This document shows positions 35,701-46,500 of a stretch of DNA of 64,000 nucleotides, piece after piece (positions within the stretch are counted from its first letter, which is position 1; the number at the start of each line of letters is the position of its first letter). The stretch is from Adiantum capillus-veneris. Lineage: Eukaryota; Streptophyta; Polypodiopsida; Polypodiales; Pteridaceae. The position numbers were made by a program, and so were the translations under genes. The DNA is taken from the NCBI GenBank assembly GCA_014529385.2, contig CM043952.1, positions 64,311,370-64,375,369 on the forward strand, written 5' to 3'. A model generated the notes under the pieces. It was not told the DNA's origin. It made no database searches and worked only from the letters and a program-made list of their open reading frames with translations.

Positions 35701-38188
35701 GCCATGCAGACCATTGTTTGTATACCAAACGTGATGAGGATGGCAGCCCTATCATTCTTGTGCTCTATGTAGACGATATGTTGATAGCTGCAAAGAAAAG
35801 AAGCACTGTTGATGCTCTTAAAGGGCAGCTGAAATCTGCGTTTTCAATGAAAGACCTTGGGGCAGCTGAACATATACTTGGAGTGCGTGTTACTCGGCAA
35901 AGAGACAAGCGCCTATTGTATTTGTCGCAAGAAAAGTACATTGAAAAGGTGCTAGACAGATTTAACATGGCTGAAGCAAAGCCTCTTGGTGTGCCATTAC
36001 AGCCATATGTTAAAATTTCCAAGGATGATTGTCCCAAGTCAAAGGAAGAAGCCAATGACATGCAAAGTGTGTCTTATGCTTCAGCTTGTGGTTCACTTAT
36101 GTATGCTATGGTTGCTACTAGGCCTGACATAGCCCATGCAGTGGGAGTTGTGAGCCGGTTTATGGCTAATCCAGGCAGGTTGCATTGGGATGCAGTGAAG
36201 TCCATTATGAGGTACTTGAAAGGGACTAAAAACAAATGTCTCTGCTATGGTAAAGGACCAATGGAGTTGAAGGGATTTTGTGACTTTGACATGGTTGGTG
36301 ATGTGGATACACGGAAATCCACAAGTGGCTATGTATTTACTCTTGTGGGAGGTGCTGTTTCATGGTGTTCTAGATTGCAAAAGATTGTTGCATTGTCTAC
36401 GACAGAGGCTGAATATATTTCAGCCACTGAGGCTTCCAAAGAAGCTATTTGGTTAGCACGCCTATGCAGTGAGTTTGGTTTGCCTGCCAAGGCACCTATG
36501 CTTGGTTGTGATAGCCATAGTGCCATATGTCTGGCAAAGAACGCCATGTTTCATGCACGCACAAAGCATATTGATGTGCGGTATCACTTCATACGAGAAG
36601 TGCTTGAGGATGGCCTTATTACATTGGTTAAGGTCCATACATCACAAAATCCAGCCGATGCTCTCACTAAGTGCTTACCCAAAGCACAACATCATCTATG
36701 CATAGAGATGGTGGGAGTCACGTAGCTTAAAGGCGCCATTTATGCCTTTAAGTGGGAGGTTGTTGGGTTAAAGGCCTGAATAACCCCTTTTTGTACATTT
36801 TTATACTTTGTCCAGGTTCATATTGAACCTGGACACATTTTTTAAAGGTCACTTATAATAAAGGGGAAATTACCAAAATACCCCTCTAATTTGAGGAAAT
36901 TCCCAAAATACCCCTCAAGTTTCAAAAATTCCCAAAATGCCCTTGATATTTTGTCATAAATTCCCAAAATGCCCTTCAAATTTTCCAAAATTCCCAAAAT
37001 ACCCCTGGTTGTGAGACTAAATTTCTCGAAAAATAAATTCTTTTGTTGGTCTTCACAAGAAGAGTGATTGTCTATCGTACAAGATGCTAAAACTACAATT
37101 TGAGTTGGTTACGTAGGCTTTGGAGATGAATTGCTTCATTATTTTTAGACATAATTGCCTTTTTTGCGATCGTAACTGGTGACAAATTACATGCTGAGCA
37201 CTCAAAAACGGATCTCAATTGTCAAAAACGAATGAAGATTAGAAAATCTTGAACATTCCAACAAAAATAGATACAAGGGTATTTTGGGAATTTTTGAAAT
37301 TTGAGGGGTATTTTGGGAATTTCCTCAAATTAGAGGGGTATTTTGGTAATTTTCCCTATAATAAAAGTGGGAAAACCCAAAACTCACTTATTGAGTTTTT
37401 CCCAAAAACGTGAGCTCTCTCTCTCTCCCTCTTCTTCTGCTAGCGCTTTCTCTCCTGCTGCTCTTCGCCTCCCCTCTCTGCACACACACTGCACTTCCTC
37501 GCGTGCTCTTTCACTTGCACACACCGCCGCGCGCTCATCAACGTACAATACATGTCCTTAGCGAGCCTCGACGTCCTCAGAGCAACCCTCTGCTCCCACG
37601 TCAGACAGATCCTCGGGGCCACCCAGCTAAGAGGGCTAGACCTATTGTACCCGATATTTATGATATACACCTCGAGAGTTCTAATGAATTATGTCACAAA
37701 GTGATGACGTGGCTACCGACAGCAGAAAACCTAATTTTTGCCAGAAACCCTAATTTTATAGAAACCCTAATTTCTGGAAACCCTAACCCTAACTGCTGGC
37801 TGAAACCCTAAGTGGCTGAAAAACCCTAAAAGCTGGCGCCAGTGCCACATGGCAGCAATTTCCGAAAATTGTGGAGGTTGGGAAAAAGCAACCAGCAACG
37901 CTACAAATGCTTTTTTTTTTGGCTATGCTGTAACAGACTTGGACACTCCAAGTCAAGAATGGCCCCAAAGACTGGCGCCCCTTTCGGTATTTCTTTATGT
38001 ATTAAATCAATTGTCAAAGTACAAAGAGCGGTTAGGGTTTCACTCTCAGATTCTGTGTCCAGATGCTCTTAGAAGTGAGCCCTAATCCGCGTATTTAAAT
38101 GTTACAAGGGATGCCCAAAGCAGAGCCCCAAAAGCTTAAAATCAAAAGCAGTTTCTCTCTCTCTATCTCAAGAGAGCAAGTAAACAAA

Positions 38189-38227
<39 letters not shown>

Positions 38228-40489
38228 GCATTTGTAGTGTCGCTGGTTGCTTTTTCCCAACCTCCACAATTTCCGGAAACTGCTGCCACGTGGCACTGGC
38301 GCTAGCTTACAGGGTTTTTCAGCCACTTAGGGTTTCAACCAGCAGTTAGGGTTAGGGTTTCCAAAAATTAGGGTTTCTTCAAAATTAGGGTTTTTTTGTA
38401 GAAATTAGGGTTTCTGTTATGTAGCCACGTCATCACTTTGTGACATACCCCCCTCTTGAAAGCGTTGTAATCAACCGTGATTACGCCTGCAAAACCGACA
38501 AAAGCCATAAACCGTCTTAGCAGACACTGACTGTTAGTACCTACGTACTAGGAACACACATCTAGCACATGTACCAAATCGACAGTCACATCACACGACA
38601 TCACAGGACATCACATGACATTCAACATTCATTCGGATCTTAGACCATGATTTATTGGCAATGTAGCTAGCAATCACATCTAGGTCCAATCGGGACCTCA
38701 TCGAGACCTCATCGATGTCTGATTGACTAACCCCTATTGCAACCATGTCTATTCGAGATCAATCAGACCAAAATGCTGCACTCATTTCGGCTATCAGTTC
38801 CTGCACTCAAGAAGTCAAGAACAAATTAGTATCATTATCAGGAATTCCATTTCATAAAGTCATCCGGCAGAATACTGTCAGCTCTCAGTATCCCTGAAGC
38901 TCAAAGAGACATCAGTGACTTTAATATCAAAATCAAGGCATTTGTTGACAAAGGAGTGGAGTAACTCCCCTCTTGTGCATCCCACTGCACCAGATCTTCG
39001 GCCAAGCTGAATTCCTGGGTTTCGTTTGGAGTAGACTATGCTAAACCAAAGCATCGAGGTAAAGTTTCACAGTCCGAGGAGTATTTGCTAGGTCCTCCTC
39101 CTCCATCCACTTCGCATCAAATGCAGGATAGTTCTTGAACTTAACCAAGAACCGCCTTCGGACTTTACCTTTCTTCGTATCGCTATGTGCCATAATTTGT
39201 TCAGGAACAAGGGTCTCCTCGTTTTCTTCCACTTCGGGTTGCTCATCAGGCTCCCCATCATCAGGCACATCACCCCTAAAAGGTTTCAAGAGACTCACAT
39301 GCAATGCATTGTGAATCCTCCAAGTATCTGGCAGTTTCAATCGGAAGGAGACATCATTTATCTTGTCAGTGATCTAGAAAGGTCCATAGTATCGCATACT
39401 AAGCTTTGGAAAAAGCTTCTCCTTTCCCTTTTTCTTTTTGAGGCGTGCCTTCTCAAAATGTAAGAGCACCCAATCATCCTCCTTCAATTTCAAGTCGCGA
39501 CGATGGCGATCCGCTGCCTTTTTCTGTCGTTCTTGAGACTTCTGCAAAGTCTCGCGAACCTTGGCAAAAGCCATATCCAAATCTCGCGAACGCTTCAAAT
39601 ATCTAATCTTTCGTGCTGAGGAAGGGTGGAACCTTCGCAGCACCTTCAACAATCTCAAATGGCGCCTTCCCCATCGAAGAGTGTATCGTGTTATTGTAGG
39701 CAAATTCCACCAAAGGTAAGTATCTTTCCCATTGAGTCTTTTGATCTGAGATATAAGACTTCAATAAATCTAGAACCACTGAATTTGCAATCTCAGATTG
39801 CCCATTAGTCTGCGGGTGGAACGATGACGAGAACTGCAACCGTGTGCCAATGTTCTCCCAAATTGCCTTCCAAAACAAACTCGTAAATCTAGGGTCTCTG
39901 TCGGAGACAATCGTCTCAGGCATGCATGCCATGTAATCTGAAGATCTTGGCCACAAACAGTCTCGCTAAGTGATCCGGCTTGACTGTTTTCTTCACTGAA
40001 ATGAAATGAGCCTGTTTGCTAAATCTGTCAATAACACTCTCTTGTACTTTGAACTGATTAATACAAAAAGAAATACCGAAAGGGGTGCCAGTCTTTGGGG
40101 CCAATATCTCTAGGCACGGAACTCCTCCGGGCCAGTGCAAATCTATTGTGATCTGTGAATTGTTTGAAGTGGTTATTTGGTACTGTCGCGATTGATTCTT
40201 GACTTGGAGTGTCTAAGTCTGTTACAGTGGTATCAGAGCTTGGCCCCAAAGACTGGCGCCCCTTTTGGTATTTCTTTTTGTATTAATCAGTTCAAAGTAC
40301 AAGAGAGTGGGTCGGGATACACTCTCAAACTCTGCGTCCAGATGCTCTGAGAAGTGAATGCCCAAACCACTTATTTAGAGTTACAAGGGATGCCCAAAAG
40401 CAGAGCCCCAAAAGCTTTCAAAATCAAAAGCAAGTGTTCTCTCTCACAAGTTCTCTCTGTGTGGCTTTTAATAAAATAAAAGCAATGAT

Positions 40490-40541
<52 letters not shown>

Positions 40542-43500
40542 CCATGCGTAGCCAAAAAAAAAACGCAAATAGCGTCGCTCTCTCTCTCTCTCTCTCCCCC
40601 CCCCCCCCCCCCCCCCCATGCGTAGTCCGCTTTTTTCAGAATTCATACTGCTGCTGCCACGTGGCACTGGCAACTTTTAGGGTTTCAGCCAGCAGTTAGG
40701 GTTTCTGCAAAATTAGGGTTTTTGACAGATTTTAGGGTTTGCAAAAATTTTAGGGTTTCTGGCAGAAATTAGGATTTCTGCTGTTAGTAGCCACGTCATC
40801 ACTTTGTTACATACCCCCCTCTTGAAAGCATTGTAATCGACCGCGATTACGCCTGCAAAATCGACAAAAGCCATAAACCATCTTAGCAGACACTGACTGT
40901 CGATTATGCAGAGCTTATGGAAGAGTCAACGGCTTGAAAGCCTTGATCTTCTTTGACCTCGGAGCTATGGAGAACTTCATCCATCCAGAATTCTTGAAGC
41001 AAATGCATTTTGATTATGATGCAGAGGGTGGAGAAGTTGAAACTGAGCTAGCCATGGGGCAAACTCAAAAAGTGGTACTGCTCATTGGTGCTCTTCCAGT
41101 GACTATCCAAGATTATCATCATGGAAAAGCCATTTCCACATTATGAAGTTGGGCAACTGCGACGTTTTGTTGGGCATGCCCTGTCACGACAAGAACCGAA
41201 CCATCATCGTGATACAGAAGGGCAGGCCAATTATCCTCAAAGTTCGGTTGTGCGAACAAAACGCTGAATGAACTCTCTAGTTGTTTTATAGTTAGATACT
41301 TTTTAACATTGTTTGAGAAAGTATTGTTTGAAATTTGTTTGAAATGGATGCTATCTGTTTTACACCTGTCTTGGTGCTGATTTGAACTGTTTGACTATGG
41401 TTTTAATACTGGTTTCATTGGTTGGTGATTTTACTCCCGGGTGGAGAAGTGAGAAATACTGTTTTGGTATTGTTTGAACCTTGGAACGACGCAGGCCGAT
41501 GTCTGGGGAGTGTTCCGTTGTATGCTAGAAAACCTTCGAATGACGCAGACCGATGATTGGGGAGCGTTTGGTTGTATTCTTGAATCCAAGCGACGTAGAC
41601 TGCGGTCTGGGGAGCGTTTGGTTTGTACAGTCCTCTGAGTTTATGGCCCGGACCTTTTTAGGTTATTTGTGGGGGAGTGACGAGGTAGTTGTTGAGTAGC
41701 TTCATACCGCAGACCGTTCGTCTCAAAGGAGTGCTCTGCGGCGCTGTTTGTTATGTCTTGTAACATGTATATGTGAGCATTTATGTTGCATTGTGATGTG
41801 CCAACTATTGAATATTCCTAACTGGATGAGATTGCTTGAATATGTAATTTGAGTGCATCTAGACGCTCGTGGAAGATCAACATGGTTTGGGTGTGATGGT
41901 TAATTTTACTACGCTGGAATATCAAAAGTTCCGATCTGGACGAAAGGAGAAGCCAACTCCTTGATCAAAAGAGCTGAGAGGAGAAGCCAAAGTCGTGCAT
42001 AAAGTGATGATGTGGCAGCTGTACGGACAACTCGGATTTTGCGTTGACTACTGAGGTGGCAACCTTTAGGGATTGCCACGTTTCGCGTTGACAGCCTGTA
42101 TGGATTTCCGTGATTTGTGTTGGCTGATTTCCAGCGCCAGCTTTTTGGACCAGTTGCTTTTGAGTACAAGAATTTTCATGTAACTGCTTTTTATGGCCAA
42201 GGGCCTTTAAATATGAGGCTAGGGCTCATTCTCTGGTACACTTCAGTGAGAAGGTGCAGAGCGCGAGTACTGGCGTTGTGTTGAGTTCAAGTAATATAAA
42301 GAAATACCGAAAGGGTTGCCAAGGTTTGGGGCCAATACTCTCTGGGTCGGAATTTCGCCACTTCGTATTGTGTGTGCTCTCTCTCTTTCAATTTAGTTGT
42401 TATTGAAGTGCTAAAAATGTGTTTATTCTGTTCTTTTCTATTGGCACGTGGTGCTCGTCTTGTGACAAAAAATCAAGCAACGCAAATCACAAAAATCCGT
42501 ACAGGTTGTTAGCGTGAAATGCGGAAATCTGTACAGTTCTGCCACGTCAACAGCCATCAAAAAATTCCAGCTTGTTCGTACAACTGCCACGTCATCAGTT
42601 TCTGCGCAAGTCTTTGAGTGTGTGTGTGGGTCTTGCTTTATTTTATTCTCTTGTCATTTGGGCCCCATCGGACGGGGTCCCATAAGTTGGTAGGACTTCT
42701 TCTTCTTCATCTGCTTATTCTTAGGGTTTAGGCCCCTCAGTCGGGATCTGCACAGTGGCTCCGTTCTTCAGTGGCTTGACACGTCAGCCGTGTGACACAT
42801 CACCCGGGATTAAATCACAAATCATTGAAACCAATATTAAAACCAGAGTCAAACAATTCTCAAATTGGCACCAAGACAAGTTTAAATGAGATACTTTCCA
42901 TTCCAACCAATTTCAAAGAATACCTTCTCAAACAAAGTTCAAAAGTATCTAACTACAAAAAAACTAGAAAATTCATTTGCTTGCTAAGAAATTGCCATGA
43001 ATGTCGGGAACAAACAAAAGGAAGCAACAAAATAAAAGTACAATTTACGCATGAATTAATTTTATTTGCTACTTTAATTTTGAGCGTTCCGAGTTCAGAA
43101 CGAATATTAATATATAGTGAGGAAATATTAGTAGTTGTTCGTTTAGTGGGTTTTGTTTCCTTTAGTTAAAAATACCTATGAAGCGGATTAGATAAAAGAC
43201 AAATAGGAACCCACTGTCTGTTCTGCGACAGGAAGTGCGTGGGGTAACTCCCGATGTAGTCACAGAAACCAAACGTGTGGGTGGATCAACTTATCGAGTT
43301 CCCATTGAAGTAGTACCTGCAAAAGGAAAAGCTTTGGCCATCCGGTGGTCATTGATCGCATGTCGAAAACGCTCAGGTCGAAGTATGGCTTTAAGGTCGA
43401 GTGATGAATTGATAGATGCCGCCAGAAATTCTGGGAGTGCCATACGGAAGAAGGAAGAGACTTTATCTGGGTTTTTGTTCGGACAACCGAACTTTGAGGA

Positions 43501-46500
43501 CGACTGGCTATCCTTTTGCATCAAGGTAATCGTACGGTTTTGGCTTTGAAGTGTCGTGTCATTGTTGTCGTGTCAAGGCATGCCCAATAGAGCATCGCAA
43601 TTGTCCGATTTCATGATGTGGAAATCGGCTTTTCCTTGGTATCCTCGGATAGTTACCGGAAGAGCACCAATGAGCGGTACCACCTCTGAGTTTGCCTCGT
43701 GGCTAGCTCGGCTTGAAGTTCTCCTCCCTGTGAATCATAATCAAAATCCATTTGCTTGAGGAATTCGGGATGGACCAAATTCTCGGTAGCTCTTTAGTCA
43801 CAGAAGATCATGGCTTTCAAGTCGTTCACTTTGTCATGAGCTATGCACGATTCATAGATATCAGGTACAAGTCCAATGGCAGGTCTAGCTCTCTTAGGCG
43901 GAGGTGGCTGTGGGGATCTATTTACTGTTGGAGCGGGAGGTTGCTCTGAAGACGTCGAGGCTTTTTGAGGACATGAATTGAAAGTATGCCCGGTTTGAAA
44001 ACATTCAAAGCATCGGCCTTTTTGTAACAGGGTTTCTCGTTGACGCTATGTCAAACGAGGCCTTTGAGGTTGACTTTCACGAGTATCCGCGGGATTTGTT
44101 TGTTGTTGGCGAGAATTTTGATTGCTTGCTGGAGTTTGTTTTGTGGTAAACCTGAGCTTCCCTTTCATAAGCTTGTAGCCGAGCGCGGCATGGTCCATAA
44201 GCTCTTGCATTGTTGATACTTGTTTAGATAGACAGTATTCCTGTAGAGATGATGGCAGTCCAATGGTATATCGCTCACATTGGTCCTCCAAAGGAACCAT
44301 CTTGAAAAAAGACACCGGAAGGTAGACGTCGAGAAACCTTTGGTTGTAGTCTTCAATGGTCTCCATGGCAAGCATTTTCAAGTTGCCCCATTCTAACAAA
44401 AATTTGGACTTCAAACAGAGAGGTCTTATATTTGCGTGCAAAAATTGGCTTGAAAGCTTGCAATGTCCTTGGAACATGCGGTTGTGTTGCGATTGAACTC
44501 CACCACTACATAGCATTATCCTTGAGAAATCCCGCTCCTCGAGAAATCTTTGATTCTTCCGTTTAATTCTTCTCCTAAAGCATAGATGTTGTCGAATTGT
44601 TGTAGAATCTGCAAGGCTTTCCTCCGATCCTTTACTCCAGAAAAAGTGAAAAAAGCATGATTTGTGTACAGTGTGAGCATGTGCATGTCTTACCCACCGA
44701 TATCTTTGCACGTACACTTGGTGTCGGTCGAACCAAGACACGTGGCACAATGAACTTCCGTGAGTTCTATGAAATTTGATCAAGTTAGAAACTCACCCAA
44801 AACTGGTATAAAAGAGCCCCAGGGCCTCATTTGTCTCACAAGCCACTGAAGACCGGAGTTGCAGAAGGTGCAGCTAGTGGCCTCACCCCGTTTCCCTGCC
44901 TGATGTTTTCATTAGTACATCGCAGCCCTGTTCTGGGCCTTGAGTTTTCCACATTGGGAAGGCAGCAGATCAGCCTGCAATTTTCTCCTGCTACCGCCCT
45001 CATATCTGCAATAGTGTGGTCAGGCAAGGGCACCTTAACCCTGTGTTTGCAAAGAAGAAGAAATTGGCCAGCATAGGTGAGTCTTTTGGGGCAGATTCAT
45101 CGCACTTAGCCTTCAAGTCTAGATATTGTTGTCAGATGTCCTTAGTTGGTTCATTTTGTTTGTCTCAGATACCCATAGTATGCTGTTTAATCATTGAGAA
45201 TTTTCTGCTGTTCTCAATTTTAGCCTTGTTCGAATCATAAAAGACACTATTATTGAGTTGTTTCTGTGATTGTGCAGTGACCATTGCAAATTACTTGTAA
45301 ACCATGATGATTATAGCATCCTTACGAAATTGCCGGCAGAATCTACCTCAATAGTTACAAATATTCGGCATCCCGTGGACAGGGTCTTCAGTGCTTATGA
45401 ATTCTCAGTTGAGGTGGCTGCACGTTTTTTCGCACGTAACCTGCGGATAAAGCCAAAGACACAGGTCACGGCTGCAAAGACGTCAAAAAGCACCGGATCT
45501 AGTACTTTAAGTATTTGGCCATGGAGTCATCTTGTACCGTGGATGCGAGACGATCTTTTCGAGCGTGTATGTACAGTTCATCAGTGGAGCTAAGCTTTTT
45601 GAAGTCCACCTTTTGCAGTTTCTTTATGTTAAAATGGTTACTATATGCAGGAGAAGCTTAGACTATCAGGAGGTGCTGATCCGTTACCTTTGGGATTTTC
45701 AAACTATGATGCAAGCTCGTTTGTGATGCCTTTGCACGAGTTCATACATCAACCTATGGTTGTAGATATAGTGCACAATGGTGCTACCTTCCAGGTGATT
45801 GGCAGTATCCCTGTCGTTTTCATTTTGCTCCTGTTTTCTAGGACATTATCACATGATATTCTCTGAGGACCTTCTAGGAAATTAGGAATAAATTATAAGT
45901 TCTTACCCCATGCAGTTTCATTATTAATACGAATTGCATTCAGTGTTATGTTTATGGAGTGCTAAATATTTTGCTCACAGACATTGAGATTAGCATGAGA
46001 CTCATTGTTGTAAGAAACTGGGTTCTCTATTTCATGTATTCATGTATTTCCAAAGTCATTTCGTGATCCTTAAAACAACGTGACACAAAGAAGAGCTATT
46101 TCTAAGCATTGGAATGAGTGTCCCTAATCATTTCCATGTACTTTTCGTGTTTTTTTACTGGAGATGTGTGCTTGCGTTTGGGTGTGTACGTATCCATTTG
46201 CCCTTGTTTGATGGCAAAGGGTGGGCATCCTCGTTTTTTTGGGTAATTGGGGTTTGAACTTTTGATACCTCTTACTTCGGTGGGTGTCTGATCACTATCA
46301 TGGGGTGGCTGCCCTCCTCTTTGATAGGTGACTATTTCAGTGCCCATGTAAGTGTTGCAGGCCATCACCTCCCCTTTGTCTTTGTCTCTGCTCAGCACAT
46401 TCATTCTGAAGCTGAAGCTGGCATGCGGCCGCTTCATTGTGCATGCAGATACATGCAAGTCTCCATGGGCAAAGCTGTCTTGGTTATCATGTGTAGCAAG

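Larger units (their letters stand above)
31407..37540 (+). mobile_element. Ty1/copia retrotransposon
   Basis: 6.1-kb element inserted in the zinc knuckle of C gag. LTRs are 31407-31757 and 36761-37540; both reduce to 277 bp once a 74-bp duplication (5' copy) and a 494-bp transposon plus its 9-bp duplication (3' copy) are removed. Primer site variant tagtatcaaagc at 31760-31771; purine tract agtgggaggt at 36751-36760. Gag, protease and integrase lie in one frame (32512-35166); RT and RNase H follow one base shift away (35148-36725). The Tnt1/Tork-like gag suggests that lineage. No clear 5-bp target duplication is seen. Confidence 0.9.
37692..40895. mobile_element. A-family complex A#2: inverted LTR pieces and integrase fragment
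   Basis: Order: plus-oriented LTR start 37692-37929 (TGTCACAAAGTGATGACGTG); minus LTR 37930-38443 (TGTAACAGACTTGG to CACTTTGTGACA); minus internal 38444-40030 with 3' UTR and integrase; plus-oriented LTR end 40031-40222 with primer site gtggtatcagagc at 40223-40235; minus LTR piece about 40238-40815; and its polypurine/internal edge to 40895. The whole is wedged between gag and protease of the C element. This is not one simple insertion. Confidence 0.7.
29489..42467 (+). mobile_element. Family C element (plus), split by copia and A-family DNA
   Basis: Truncated 5' LTR 29489-30100; primer site 30101-30113 (gtggcattagagc, a mutated initiator-Met site); gag 30321-31406; copia insert 31407-37540; gag continues 37541-37691; A-family complex 37692-40895; protease 40896-41270; non-coding 3' region with a purine tract (gtgggggagtga near 41669-41680); 3' LTR about 41990-42467 (start truncated). 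Without inserts the internal region is only about 2.5 kb and has no RT or integrase, so the family is probably non-autonomous. Confidence 0.8.
42468..44660 (-). mobile_element. Family C remnant (minus) containing organelle DNA
   Basis: A minus C LTR piece (42468-42797, ending gtgtgaca) is followed by the organelle insert (42798-43464), then C protease and gag in reverse (43465-44660). Gag motifs read on minus include [20 protein letters not shown] and [20 protein letters not shown]. Confidence 0.7.

Noticed and set aside
31407-37540. Endogenous pararetrovirus or plant virus origin
   Set aside because: Domain order protease-integrase-RT-RNase H, LTRs, primer site and purine tract are those of a Ty1/copia retrotransposon; no movement or coat protein of a virus is seen.
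37720-37830. AAACCCTAA repeats as an interstitial telomere
   Set aside because: Copies are spaced by LTR sequence, in modest number, and recur at the same LTR position in other elements.
42792-43046. Open frame upstream of atp4 as part of an organelle gene
   Set aside because: AT-rich and without a product I recognise; it may be mitochondrial spacer, so it was not named.
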